Part shown: positions 51,810-64,000 of the stretch, piece after piece | How the letters are laid out: the number at the start of each line of letters is the position of its first letter | Numbering within the stretch: position 1 is the stretch's first letter | Source: Laburnicola sp. R22_1 | Taxonomy: Eukaryota > Ascomycota > Dothideomycetes > Pleosporales > Didymosphaeriaceae | Assembly: GCA_014281115.1 (NCBI GenBank) | Contig: JACONQ010000017.1 | Span: 1,302,001-1,366,000, forward strand | Reading direction: 5' to 3' | Length of the DNA stretch: 64,000 bases | The notes under the pieces: model-generated | What the model was told of the DNA's origin: nothing | Seen by the model: the letters and a program-made list of their open reading frames with translations, nothing else | The model's database searches: none | Made by a program: the position numbers and the translations under genes

Positions 51810-54800
51810 CTACTCAAACCCACCCCCAAGCGCACTAAGCACACTCCTCGTCCCCCTCGCCTTCCCCACCTTCTTCTTCATTGCCTCCTTCCTCTTAACC
51901 TCCGCCTTCTCCAACACAGCCCTCCTCTCCGCCTCCCTAGCCTGCGCGTGAATATTGCTCCTCCCGGTCCCACCCCGCCTAACACCCCCATCAGCAGCTT
52001 TACTCGACCCCGAAGTCGACCGTTCCGACGCCGCCGACAAATTACTAGTAGCGCGACGGATTAACGAAGGGACGCGGAAGCCAGGGACCCCCGCTGCTGC
52101 CGAGGGGGCATGGAACGCCATGTTTGTCGCCGAGACCATGGTTTCGGTTGCTGTGGATGTGCGGGAGAGACGGTTTTTGACAACCCGGTTCTCTCTGGCG
52201 ATGAGGATGGTGGATGACGCGTCTTCTTCGTCGTCCGACTCGGATAGATACTGCGAGTCTGGGACTACGACGCGAGGGTCTTCGAGCAGCTCGGCTACTG
52301 AGTTTTGGATGTCGGCGGCGGAGATGGGGCGCCGAATTATGGCGTCTGCGGCTGCGGTGCGTCGGAGGTGTGGTGGGGGACGGTTCTCTTTCTCTTGGGA
52401 ATCTGCTGTGGGGGATTTTCGCTTGAGTGGGTTGGTGATGCCATTCACGGTGGGAGTATCCGTGGTCTGTGAGTCGGGGATGGAGACGTCCTGAGTGTCC
52501 TGCTTCTCCTCGTCCGAGTGAGACGAGTTCATAGTGGGTTCTTCTTCGGGGTTGTCGAGGAACTCGAGATCAGAGTCGTCAGAGTGGTCCATTAGCGTGT
52601 CGAAAAAGGCCTTGCGCTTTGGGTTTTCGGCCATTTTCCCGATGGTTTCGTCCTGTTTGAGTGCTTTGAACATCTGGTCGAATTCTCTCTGCTTCTTTCG
52701 TCTTCGCATTTCCAGCTCGTCTTCCGAGTCGGACATGTCGAATGCATCGCCAGCGCCGCGTTTGCGGAAGGCACCACTTTGCAAGTCTTTGTAGATCTTA
52801 GCGATTCGTGCCTCGTCATCTTTCTTGGATTTGTCGCTGTAGCATGTCAGTAACAGTTCTGAGGTTATAGCAGAATCGAACTTACGCAAAGAAGGCGGCG
52901 ATTTGCCGCTCGTCGACCTTGACATCATTTGTGTCAATCATTTCTGCGAGATCTGCATCATCTTCTCCGCTGTCGTCGTCACTCGCGCCTCCAAGGCCCT
53001 TGTACTCGTCGTCCGACTCGTACGCCTGTTCATCAAGATGTTCCCTGGCCGCACTAGTCTTCTTGTTGAAGTTGTCGATCTTCTTCTGCTTCTTAGCCGC
53101 CTTCTTCAGGACGTTAAAGGCGTTAGCGGTCGGCGTTGGCTGAGCCTCTGCTTCAACATCGGGCGCTGAGAAGGCATTTTCATCGTCCACGTCAGACAGC
53201 ACGACAGGAGTTGCTTTGCGTCTCCGACTGAGTTTGCCTTTACGCTGTACGACCGGCGATTCGGCGACAGCTAATAGGACGGTGTCAACAGTTGACTGGG
53301 GAGGAGCTCTACCAGCAGGCGATCGAGATAGCAAAAACCCGGCATCTTGAGTAGGTTCCGGTATTTCTGTGAGTTGGGTGTGAGTAGGAGCGGGGGATTC
53401 TTCCATCAGTTGGCTGATGCCTAAGTGTAGCTGAGGAGTAGAACCATTCGGTGAATAGCTTTGCTGGGAGGGTGCGACCTGACTGTTAGGAACGAGAAAG
53501 TCGTTTCGTTGGCTGAAGCTGGCGCTCGGTTGGCTGTCAGGTAGACTACGGAGGAAGTCGATAGAATTTTGTTCGGGCTCTTCGGGCATCAGTTGATGCT
53601 CTTGCGAGCCTGACTTGAGGTTTGCCATTGTGCCAGCAAAAGCTTGGGTGAGACCCAGCGCTGGAGCTGCCATGCCGAACCCAAAAGCAGCCATGGGGTC
53701 GTCTTGAGTGGCTACTTGCGTAGGAGACCGGTTTAGTTGCGCCATGTCTTCGTCCTCGTCTTCGTCGTCAACAACGACCTTTCGAGCCCGGTTTGCTGTG
53801 CCCTTGCGAGTGGGTGCGTGCGGTGCGACGTCGAACATATCATCGTCTTCGTCAGCTTGCAACTTTCCGTCGGGCTTCCGTGGTTCTTCTTCGTCGGTTT
53901 CATTATCTTCATCAGCTATTGTGTCAAACAAAGCATGCGGCGTGCGTGCTTCAGCTTCCTCCTCGTGCTCTTCATTGTCGATTCCTCCTTCAAGCTCATC
54001 CTCGTCGTCTGCTTCATCTTCGGAGCCAGACAGGTCCAGCTCGACATCCTCGGCGTCTTCTACGCCTTCTGCTTCAACGTCATCCTCTCCTCCGCTTGCG
54101 ATATAATCGTCGTCTTCCGATTCGTCACTTGAAGCTAGCCCGTCTCCGGACTCACCGTTCTTCTTTGCCTGTGCACGCTCCCTCTTCGCCAGCTTCGAAT
54201 TCTCTTCTTTCTCTTTTTCGAATCGCGCCACGATGTCTTCAATCTCCATCTGGCGCTTCTCTCTCTCTTCTTCGGTCTCGATAATGATGCCTTTGGCTCG
54301 GAGCATTTCTACCTTCTCCTCTCTCTCCTTGTGCGCTTGTTGCCGAGCTTTCTGGAAGAGTGCGCCTTGAAGTTGGACCATATTCATGGACTTTTTTCCT
54401 TTAGGCCCTTTCTTGCTAGGCGATGTAAGCTGAGCGAGGTGTCGGAGGTGTAGCAAAGACGAGCTCTCACGCTCCTTTCTCGCTGGAAGCTTATCAAAGA
54501 CGGGGAATCGGCTCTTCGGTTTCACCACTTCTATGCCATCGTCCGAATCGGATAGCTCTACCATCACTTCCGAAGTAGACTTATCCGGCTCTATGCGGGA
54601 GAGTTGCACAGTAGAACTCGGTTCCTGTGCGAGCGACTGGTTCGGCGGGAGATGTTGGAATTCTGGCGCTCGACCTTTGCCTTTGTCTAGTCTTGTTGGA
54701 AACGAATCGTTCGGAAGTGCTGTAGGGGCAGGCGTCCCCATCGCAGTCATCGTCTTGTTGTTCTCAAAGGCATTATCAGGTCGCGGTGGACTCGTAGGCG

Positions 54801-55848
54801 GTGTGTCGTGAGCGTGGTTAACTTCCGCGTCTGATGTGGCAGGCATGGAGCTTGTGTCAGGTGTGGGGAGAGCTGGTGTCTCCGACTCTTCAATGCCCTG
54901 ATTGAATCCAAATTTGGCAAAGAGGTCCTTCGTACCATATCTTTTTTTGGTGTTGGCCTTATGGGTGAGCTGCATGTTTCGCTCGATCCTTTGCTGATCG
55001 CGGGCCATGGCTTCCAAAGCCTTCTTGCCCGCTCTACGCGTGGGTTTTGCGAGCTGAGTCAGCCGCCTGCTGTTCTCGCCGTCTGAATTGCTACCAGACT
55101 CATCTTCTTCCCGTTGTTCGGTGGTCTTGGTGCGTCCTTGCTTGCCTTGCTGTTTCTCGGCCAGCCTCTTGGCCCGTATCCGTTCGACTCGCTCGCGAAG
55201 ATCAGCGTTGTGTGTAGGAGATGATGGCGGCGAGGCTTCATCGACGTTGTCGGTGTCCTGTTTATGTCTCTTTGCAACAGGAGATGGATCTGGGGTTACA
55301 AATAGCCCAGGAGAGGATCTGCGTGATCTTGCTGTAGGTGAGGGCGATGCTAGGGAGGGAGATACCAGAGGGGAGGCACTCTTCTCTCGTCTTGTTTGTA
55401 ACTTGCGTACCCTGTTTGCACGTACTGGTGCCTCGTCGTCGTCCTCACTGTTGGACGCTGCAGTAGCAGTGGCTGCCTTTTGATCGTCCTGTTTTTGCTC
55501 CCCCTCAAGCCGGCGCTGCAAACTTGTAGTAGCCATCAATCGCTGCTTCATGCGATCGTATGCCCCCTGTCCGTTGTCTACGTCCTCCTCGCCGCGCTCG
55601 TACGCGTCTTCATCCCCGTCACTCTCTTTCTCTTCTTCCTCATCTGATGATTCTTCACGGGCGTTTTGCTGCAAACGCGACAGCAGTCTGCCGGTAGTTC
55701 TGCGAACAAGTGCATCGTCCTCGTCTGGATCGGGTCCACTTTGTCCGAGTTTGGAAAGCGTGTTGACAGCAGGAGCTGCTGGTAGAGGGCGTGCGAATTG
55801 GGACGAGGGGCTTCGAGGGCCTTGGGCGGGGCTCAGGTCTGATGCCAT
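51810..55848 (-). CDS. MRC1: Mrc1/Claspin-like replication checkpoint mediator
   Basis: Exons 55848-52886 and 52836-51810 join over a 49-50 nt intron to give 1329 residues. The protein is highly charged and largely disordered. The Mrc1-like domain straddles the intron: SDDEYKGLGGASDDDSGEDD, VDERQIAAFFADKSKKDDEA and KIYKDLQSGAFRKRGAG. An N-terminal block, TKKRYGTKDLFAKFGFN, is also typical of Mrc1. About eleven SQ/TQ sites cluster between residues ~703 and 836, the targets of Mec1/Tel1 kinases in known Mrc1. Several acidic tracts (for example around residue 590-640) and lysine-rich coiled-coil segments (500-560) are present. Mrc1 travels with the replisome, couples polymerase and helicase, and relays stalled-fork signals to Rad53/Chk1. 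The call rests on domain order and length. Confidence 0.92.
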
Positions 55849-58567
55849 GGTGGATGCAACGCCCGACGCGACAATGGTTCGTTGGAGATGTAGCGCGGGA
55901 TGCTGTCTTCAGGGAATAAGAGGGAATTCAAACACCCGAGGTAGAAAGAATTACGGGGAGCAATCCCAATGGAAATCTTGATGACGAAAGTTTGTTGGTG
56001 TTATGAGAAGAATAGCGGCATAGTTCGGTTAGGGCTCGAAGAATTGGCAGAATACCGTGGCGGGGATTTGCTGTGGTGGAAGCTTTACGCGTTGACGCGA
56101 CCGCGACCGCGACGTGAATGGCGTCGTTGGCCAAAGCTTCTCCCCGCCACCACCACCATCAGACATTGATTGATCAACGCATCAGCACCTGGGGCACCTG
56201 CAATCCCGAAATGACACCCATCATCTACAAACAGTTCGGCCTCCGAACAGAGGCTAAGCGAGCTTGGTGTACGCCCAACGGTTGTTTTCCAGCCTGCGAT
56301 CAAACATCGCCCAAACGAAGATCCTTCGCTCAACCTCTCAAAACTATCCGAGCCTCATGGAAGCTGTAGGGTACCCCTTACAACAATACGCATTCCTATT
56401 TCGAATATCGCGCCGTTGCCCAGTCTCAGAGCTCGCTCCTCTCCGTGGTTCGGCGGACGCGTGACCAACGCATGCCCTTGAAACTTACATTGGACCCTCG
56501 ATGGCTTTTGCTGATTTTAAGTTCACAGCGTCACCATGCGAGGGACCCAACAAGACGTGCTCGGCCATTTTCAAGGCACTTTACCTCAGGCAACCTGTTC
56601 GCTGGGCTTCATTTGATAGTTAGTGGCCTACGTCGTCACCACAAACTATCAGAGAAGCTGTTTCAAACACTCTACTGGTTATATCCATGGAGCAGCGTCT
56701 CTTTCATCCTGTCCGTTTCACTTGCAATCACAATAAGCATTCAATCTCTCCACCGCAGGGCTATCTAACTCGCAGCGAAACAAGGTTGGACATACGCTGG
56801 AACAGAGACACTACCGCCTCCTGTTTGCACACGGCACAGTCAAGTTGGCTTTCGTATGCAGTTCCTAGTGCTGAGAGCTGAGGTCATCGAGTCTCGGTGC
56901 CCGGTATAGTATATTCACTCCATCACTGACCTAGCCCACTTAAGGCCGGGTCATCATTTCGGAAATATACAAGATATGTATCTCGCTTGCATCACTTCGC
57001 CTCTGTGCGTTCTTACCCTACACGGGCTCCTCCCCGCAGTGGTATTTTCTCTGGTCTGACCCTCGCGGTTTAATGTTACCGAGACCGCAGCCTTCTCTCT
57101 GCGCGATATATGTAACATGGGGGCACTCTCATCTGTCTACCTATTTTGCCGATGTTTCGTTTTCATCACCCGATCGCATGTGTTCACAACGGCCATCCCT
57201 GCCTACATCAAGGGTGTTTGACGGGCCTGACGTTGGCCTTGATTCCGTTTGGAAGAACTCCTTCTATAGGTATGCTCAAAATAGCACTTGGTTCCGCTTA
57301 CGTGCAGTTGTTGAAACTCGTACCCCAGATGAAGGGCTGGCGCCAAGAGAAAAACCAGGGCCAATTGAATGCTCTTGTCGATAGGAGATATCCTGGAAAA
57401 CCGCCGAACTACTGTTGACGCCATGCCCAATTCTTTCATGGGAGATCACCCGTTGAAGGCTGGCCAGGGTTACCCGCGATTGCGATTACACGACCACTTC
57501 TGGTGGCATGGCGATCTCTTACGCGTTCGTTGCTCATCCTGTCTCGGGCGCGACATCTCCTAGTATCGCAGGCAGAGCTTTGGATGGAGTTGGTGGGTTG
57601 TACGACCCAGAATGGGCACGGAATCTTAGGAAGTAGCAAAGAAACGTGATGTCCTGACCCATCTGTGCGGACGAGACATCGCCTTGTCGTTGTCGGCAAT
57701 ATGGCTCCTAAGGACAGAACATCCAACTGTTACCGAAGGTGTGAACGAGCACCGAGACAGGTCGCTACCAATCAACAGGGAGGAATTTCTGATATAGGAT
57801 TAAAGGTTTGTTAAGTGAAGCAATGCCAGCTTCACCACGTCGTGGGGCAATGGCAAGCGAAGGCTCCAGATGCTGATTGCGACAAATCCGCGAAATCTGA
57901 TGCTCCTCTCTCAAGGCTGTGCTGAGGAAGCTGAGGAAGCTGAGGAAGTGCACACGATGGTGTTTCTTGTCGCCGAGCGTGGGCGACTAGATGCCGCCCC
58001 TCATTCAGCCTAGCGCCGTTTCACAGTTCTACCCCTGAGTGGAGCCTCCGGCAGTCTAGAGAAAGTCGCGCGCCCGTCAACGCCATCGCGGCCACCATGT
58101 AGATGTAGACGACGATTCCAGCGTGTGGTCAAGAGCGTTGAGCGTGTTCAGAGACGCGCCATTATTCTTCAGGGCGTCGGGAGCACCCAGGACCTCGCAC
58201 TGTCGCGAGAGAACGCAACGCTTGGTCATCCCATCCCTGTGCTAAATATACATATCCTTGCGCATGGGGAGGGATGACACCTGCATGCCAAGCGGGTTTC
58301 ATGGCATCCGATGAAACGAGTTATCCTCAAAACAAGAGCCATCCGCTCCGCCCGGGAGATTGGACGATCAATGACATTCTGACGAGCTGAGATCCAAGCG
58401 CAGAACTCTGCAACCATCGAACAAAAGCGCCACTCCTTCTCGAACCGTTCGCTTCTGGGCATACAACTCTCCTTTCTCGCGACTGTAATACAACTACCAT
58501 CGAATCCGGCCTTTCCGCAATCGATATCAGGGATGAAACTGGCGTCTTTACGCGCCTTCTGAATAAC
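55849..58567. other. Longest gene-free tract, between MRC1 and the zinc-finger gene
   Basis: About 2.7 kb of divergent upstream DNA with no supportable gene. Short open frames on both strands (up to ~120 codons) show no domain. A (GCTGAGGAA)3 microsatellite lies at about 57921-57949. The composition is balanced and no transposon signature was recognised. Confidence 0.45.
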
Positions 58568-60483
58568 ATGGATACCGACGAACCTCAGCTGTACCAATAT
58601 GCCACTCCTCAGGCGAACAATAGCTTCAAGCGCGCGCGCCGTAGTCTACAAAGCTCTACGCCCCTAAGCAGCGTGACAGAGAGCGCGTCGCCGTCACCGC
58701 GACTCTCCGGCCAACTGTCGCTGACGCCTGCGGTTATCGATCACATCAACGCTTTGAAGCATCTCGACGACCAGCAGATCCTGCTGTTACTCCAAGCCGC
58801 GCGCAGCAATGGAGGTGAGTGTTGTTTTGGCCGGGCGCGCGTTGTTTGCTCACAGCATTCCAGATTCCATGCGCAGTATATCCGCGCCGGACAGGTCATC
58901 AATGTCCACCATCGGCAGCCGCAATTCCTTCCTGAGCGTGCCATCGAGCAGAGTAAACAGCATGATGTCTGACCCTAGGTCCTCCATCGCCTCGACCGAC
59001 TCGTCCTTCACTCACTACAGCGCCGCCTCATCGCGCCTCTCCACCGCGTCGTCTCGTCTATCTACAATCTCCAATACCTCGGCACCCAAGAATTTCGCTT
59101 GTACCTTTTGCGACAAAGCACTCAAGTCGAAACCATATTGGAAATCGCACGAGGAAGAGTTCCACGAGCAGCGACTGACGTGGCGTTGCCCGGATTGTGA
59201 ACAAATATTCCATGCCGGAAAGCGATTTCGGGAGCATCATACAAAGCTTCACGTACGTTTCTATTGTGCGCTCTTTGTCGAAATGCTAATTTCTGTAGGG
59301 CTGTGAAAACTGCAAACAGCCAAGGGAAAGCGGACAACCAACAAGCCGAAAGGCATCGCCATGTGTGAAGAAATATGAAATCGTCATGCATGACAAGGAT
59401 GCTTGGGGATGTGGGTTCTGCGCCTGTTTGTTGACGACGTGGGAAGAACGATGCGAGCATATTGCCATGCACTTTGAAGAGAAGACGAAGAAATGGAACT
59501 TCACGAACGTCATCCTGGGACTTCTGAAACAAACCGAGGTATCGGAATCATGGAGCCGGCTCCTATCACAGCGCCATGGTGAGATGCAGGACCCTCCTCG
59601 CTTCACCTGGGAATCGAAAAAATGCAACCGTTTGCGATACAAACTAGAGACGAAGTGGGACACGAGGGTCTTCGATGTCGATAGGGTTGTGCAAGAGACG
59701 TACGACTTGGCAGAGATCGAACCCGCAGACGTCACAGAGCCTGCCACTGAAGCTACCCCCGAAGTTCACGAAGTGCCAGAACCAGTGGCGCCAACCGAGA
59801 CCGTCAGCTGCAAATTGGAGATGGACTTCGGCAACGATCAGCGGCTGAATAGCTCCCATGGCATTTCTTCCGAAAGCATGATGGACCTCGACCCGGTGGA
59901 CACTCCACAGGCTATGCATCAAGACCTGCAACAGGCTCAGTGGCCCGTCACTAGCAACATGACACAGACTACTATGGCTGCCGACAACGGCATGGGTGCT
60001 TTTGGAGGCTACAACCCTGGCATGGCGCACATGTCTACTGATTTCTCCCAGCCTGTAGCCCATGGTTTCCAGTCCAATTGGTCCAACGCAGGTTTTGTAT
60101 CGACGCCGGATTTAGTTGCTTTCCAGCAGCAGAACTCGTACATGAACTATGGTACACCGAAGGAAGTCGTGCAGGTCCCGACATCGCAGTACGCCAACTT
60201 TGGACAATACCCAAGGCAGAGCGTACCACCCAATTTCATGCATCACCCTAGCACACCAACCTCCTCTCGTCGGTTCGTTCCAAAGCTGATCAACATTGCG
60301 AGTTCGAACCACCGTGCGTCAACATCCCATATGTCCGAACAGCCTCCACCACCGCCGCCGAAGGATGAGCACACCAACCGCTTCTCCAGAATGATCATGC
60401 GGCGGCGTCCGAGTAACATCTCCCAACACACAGTCGTCTCCCAACGAGACATCGGATGGAACGACGAGCTCAACTGGGGTTAA
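58568..60483 (+). CDS. C2H2 zinc-finger protein
   Basis: Exons 58568-58814, 58864-59252 and 59299-60483 encode 606 residues. Two C2H2 fingers lie near residues 180-230: CTFCDKALKSKPYWKSHEEEF then H (C-x2-C-x12-H-x4-H), and CPDCEQIFHAGKRFREHHTK then L-H. A further Cys/His-rich stretch follows: GCENCKQPRESG, and CGFCACLLTTWEERCEHIAMH, which is a plausible third finger. The N-terminal region is Ser-rich (SRLSTASSRLSTISN). The C-terminal half is Gln/Met/Pro-rich with a poly-Pro run (PPPPPPKDEH) and ends DIGWNDELNWG. The layout suggests a nuclear DNA-binding regulator. I do not recognise a named orthologue. Exon joins are supported by phase and by the GCTAAT branch site before the third exon. Confidence 0.8.
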
Positions 60484-61342
60484 CTATACCCTCAACCCTG
60501 TGTTAGACGAGCACATTACTCTCTGTCGGCTGGCTCCGGCATTCTACACACACACCCTCCTTTACAAAATAACCCAAAAAACTCACTGAGAAAGTGATTC
60601 CGAACCTCGCCTTCCGCGAAACCAGGCCGGCGATTCAAACAGTGATCGTCCATCCTGGCGCGTCAGACGAGCACAGTGTCACCTCCACGGTTCTCCATTG
60701 TTTTTCCTTTTTATACCTCCCATGTTCAATCATGTCTTTCCTTGTTTTAACAGCGACGGAATGTAGGTATACCCATAATGTACTCTGACTATTGATTGAT
60801 TGATTGAATGTTGGCGACGTCAGATCTCCGCAGCTTCGGCGAACGCCCAAAGGGCTACTATCGTAGTGTTTTTTGGAATAATAATACATACCCCCTCTAC
60901 ATGCGTACACTGTTATAGAAGTATTAATGTTGCTTTGGTATGTTACTTTATGAATGAGACGTACAGCCGACTTCGCACCTGTGCATCGGCATGTGCGCGT
61001 GACCTCGCTTTCGTTCGCGCTAAAAATCTCTCCGCATCAGACATCGTCGTCATCGTGCACATCCGACGCCCGGTGCTGCAATAATAGCCGGTTACAAAAT
61101 ATTACTTCCCGCACCTACCTCGCAAGGAAACCTCTTCAGTCTCGAACGTTTTGGGTTGATAAGCTGCTAAGGGTCAGTGCGGCCCTACTCTTAACACGAA
61201 CACCAGGCTGAAACAACACATATCTTTCGTCCATCTACTTAGTTGTATCCAGTTGAAGCCCACAGTTGTATTAAAAGAGCCTGGAAGAGCTATCAGGGTT
61301 GCAATACAACAAAGAAGACATTGCCGAATTGAGCTCGGCACA
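60484..61342. other. Intergenic region, no gene seen
   Basis: An 859-bp gap between two plus-strand genes. It contains a TTGATTGATTGATTGA simple repeat at about 60791-60807 and the presumed MOSC promoter. Confidence 0.4.
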
Positions 61343-62544
61343 ATGGCGCTCTCCAATACCAACCAAGTTGCCATCATTCTTACCGTCTTCTTTCTTCCCA
61401 TCCTCACATACATGTACTTTACTCAGGGTTCCAAGAAAAGCTCGGCTGGACCGCCCCTGCCTCCAACTGAGATCACGAAATTATTCATTCATCCGATTAA
61501 ATCTTGTCATGGATTGACAGTCAATTCGGCGCGGTTGTTGCCCACGGGACTAGATCTAGGTGCGCTTCTTTGTCATCTTGTTTCACGATTCCTTCGAGTG
61601 TGTAGTTTAAGGGGACCCCAGCTAACGTGACCAGACCGCCATTGGATGTGGGTTAGCTACCCCGAATACGAATTCCAAACCAGTATGTAGTAGCTACGCT
61701 TCCCATCACCCAATACCGATCTGCTAACCCTCCCCCAGTCCGTCAAAACTCCAAAATGACGCTCATCCGCCCGACCTACGATGAGAAAACCGACATACTC
61801 ACAGTAACCGCGCCCGCATCAAACGCCATCGACCAAAAGCTGCATTTCTCTATCCCCGCCCACCCTTCGCAAGACTGGCTCGCCAAAAACAGCAAACTCG
61901 TAGATGCAAACATCTGGGGTAGAGAGACACCCGCGCACGCATACTCTACTGACATAACCGGCCCTTTCAACGACTTCTTCAGCAAGGACGTCAGACTAGT
62001 CTACAAGTCGCCTGTATTCGATGAACCGCGGCCATTGGCGTCAAACGGTGCGGAAAATATTCTTGGAAGAGCTGCGTCGACGTGTTTCCCGGATATGATG
62101 CCCGTTCTTGTTGGGTGCGAGTCTAGCATCGATGAGTTGAACTCGCGCGTCAGCGCTGTAGACGACATTGCCATTGATGTGAGGCGTTTCCGTCTGAATA
62201 TCTTGGTCAAAGGGAACGAGCCATGGGACGAAGATCGCTGGAAGACGCTGCGCATCTTGCCGAAGCCGGGATCTAAGAATGCAACGCAGACGTTTACGCT
62301 CGATGTCACGCAGCGGTGTGCGCGGTGCCAGGTGCCGAATGTGGATCCAGAGACGGCAGAGAAGCATAAGAGACAGCCGTGGGATACACTGATGAAATAT
62401 CGGAGGGTGGACGAGGGTATTACGTATAAGCCATGTTTTGGGATGTTGTGTGCGCCGCGTGGAGAGGGTGGCTTGCTGGAGGTGGGGATGAAAGTCGAAG
62501 TGCTGGAAGTGACGGATCAGCATCGGTATATTCCTGGATTCTAG
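61343..62544 (+). CDS. Membrane-anchored MOSC-domain protein (mARC-like)
   Basis: Exons 61343-61559, 61635-61682 and 61739-62544 encode 356 residues. An N-terminal hydrophobic anchor (QVAIILTVFFLPILTYMYF) is followed by the MOSC N-terminal barrel, opening with ITKLFIHPIKSCHG, a very conserved start in this family. The C-terminal MOSC domain contains FRLNILVKGNEPWDED and the Cys-bearing stretch DVTQRCARCQVPNVDPETA, where mARC proteins place the molybdenum-ligand cysteine. Members reduce N-hydroxylated compounds using the sulfurated molybdenum cofactor, usually at the outer mitochondrial membrane. The 48-nt middle exon encodes DRHWMWVSYPEYEFQT; small exons like this are easily missed by automated annotation. 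Function is inferred from family. Confidence 0.86.
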
Positions 62545-64000
62545 GTGGTAATTATAGGTGAAGTAGACAATACAGCCGCAGGACAAAACTGAGTGCTTTC
62601 GGCCTTCGTATTGCATATCCTGGAGTAACGCATGGGATAATCAGACTTGCAGCTGCGAGATGGAAGTCTTAAAACCTTTGGCCTTTGCATTACCCGTCCT
62701 GGTGTGACACACGGCACTTGGACTTTTCGCTTCCGCCTCCGGCCAAGTGCAAGGGTTCCCTTCACCCCTTTCCAGATGTCAGCCACATGTCCCTTAAACT
62801 GCTGCTTGGTAGTAGCCTCCTCAGCGGCAGTTTCCAGCGGCAGTCTGCTCAGCGACAGATCTCAGCGAGGGTTTAATCATCAGTGTCTTCCTCACGCTCA
62901 TACTCGTCGCCCATTCTACCAGCTATATGTCTAGCATCATGCCTAATTACCCTCCTTTGTGCAACTCTGTTATCTTCCTCGAGACCACTGACAATGAACA
63001 TCACCCGCAATCTTTTGCAGTACGGGGTCAGTGCGCCGCGGTACTGTTCGTGAAAGTCTTCGCTAAATGCGTACCTCACTCAGGACATGTGACACGTACG
63101 AAGTCCATCTAAGCTATAGCTATACACATACATAAGCCTTCGAGCTTTAAAACTATCTGCTAAGCTCATTGCTCCACTGCGTCAAAAGTTTCCAAGTGCA
63201 TCAGCAAGTTCCGTCTCTACTCTTCTTGCAATTGATTTCGCAAGATATATTCTCATATGGGCGGTCTCGAGATCCCCGGTGAGAACTCCAGTCCAACGTC
63301 GTTCGAAGCAGTCTCCATCGGCATTCATAACGCTGGGCTGTATGCTAACGCCTCCCAGTAAATGTTCCACACCTAAACTCGCAGGATATTCTCGTATAAC
63401 GTCCGTTGCCAATTAAGGCGCAGCAGCGCATAGAGACAATTGTTGTTCATCTGGCGGATCAGATTGTGATGATCCCCGAGTGACACAAGAAAGTCTACCA
63501 CAAGTCGTCTTTTCCGCGCGACCACCAGGAGAAAAGAACACCTCTCAACCCGATGTAGTCATGGCGACACTATCTAACCTGAATTCTTCCCTGCGTCGTT
63601 CACCCTATCAACAGTATTAGAATGAGCATTGTGGACCTTTCGGTTTATCTAGATCAGTGGTCTGCTGTTGACGGCGTCTGTATTGAAGATCTTCGTCGTG
63701 TGGAGATTCTAACCAAGGTCGAGTCCGCACCATACACAGAGAGGAGTAAAACAGGAGGCACTAGAACCCAGTACCTAGCACACAGTGGACGGCGTCTGTA
63801 TATAATCGCTGTTGTTCTCGTAGCGCGTTGAAATGCGACTTTACAAGATGTGAGTCCAAATCGGAGATACTACTCGGTAATCCGAATTTTCTTGTATAGT
63901 TGTCTGCGTTATGGTATTCGCGTATCACACTAACGGTGGTTCATGGCTACCTTATGTGGCAGGGTTGTCAATTAGATTGCTGATTAAAGCGCGTGAATGT
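62545..64000. other. Right-edge tract, no gene seen
   Basis: About 1.46 kb without a convincing coding region. Near 63660-63800 the phrase GACGGCGTCTGTAT recurs twice (63672 and 63789), a small direct repeat of unknown meaning. Confidence 0.35.

Overview
The window is nuclear DNA from a filamentous ascomycete (Pezizomycotina). The evidence is compact genes with 45-90 nt GT-AG introns carrying CTAAC/CTAAT branch sites, a Zn2Cys6 regulator, a Pth11-like/fungal-rhodopsin membrane protein, a fungal MOT1 molybdate transporter, an Osh3-type oxysterol-binding protein, and an AT-rich repeat tract whose copies differ almost only by C-to-T and G-to-A changes, as RIP leaves them. A Dothideomycete is my guess; nothing here proves it. 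I find no rRNA, no convincing tRNA, no CRISPR array, and no virus or toxin gene.

Layout. 0.5-5.9 kb: an unknown multi-pass membrane protein, an EamA-type transporter and an ER-shaping reticulon. 8.3-12.5 kb: a seven-TM Pth11-like protein with a long cytosolic tail and a JmjC (KDM8/JMJD5-like) oxygenase. 13.5-19.9 kb: a 1034-residue Zn2Cys6 transcription factor and an MFS transporter of the zinc-induced-facilitator type. 20.6-21.4 kb: a RIP-decayed inverted repeat plus a better preserved third copy, followed by about 2 kb of GC-rich gene-free DNA. 23.6-27.7 kb: a catalytically dead E2-like (FTS/AKTIP-type) protein and a large vWA-like protein. 29-35.5 kb: a four-TM protein, an orphan ORF, several decayed repeats and two head-to-head RING genes. 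36-43.5 kb: a molybdate transporter, a sugar transporter broken by a 456-bp hAT-like MITE, an intracellular GH43 enzyme and a secreted CE16-type esterase. 45-55.8 kb: conserved housekeeping genes (OSH3, RTF1, COQ7, MRC1). 58.5-62.5 kb: a C2H2 zinc-finger protein and a membrane-anchored MOSC (mARC-like) protein.

How genes may work together. The broken sugar porter, GH43 and CE16-like esterase look like a small plant-polysaccharide utilisation group that has lost its transporter. MOT1 (molybdate uptake) and the MOSC protein (molybdenum-cofactor enzyme type) sit 24 kb apart and may share a metabolism but not a locus. RTF1 and COQ7 share a 357-bp divergent promoter. MRC1 and RTF1 belong to replication-checkpoint and transcription-elongation machinery. 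Nothing I could verify amounts to a wholly new system. The strongest leads are the MITE that inactivates the sugar porter, the RIP-graded repeat family, the repeat-rich RING protein, the repeated DAGGLL-type motif in the Pth11-like tail, and an acceptor arrangement in the vWA-like gene that could act as a splicing switch.

All exon boundaries were read by eye from splice signals and reading-frame continuity; no transcript data were available.
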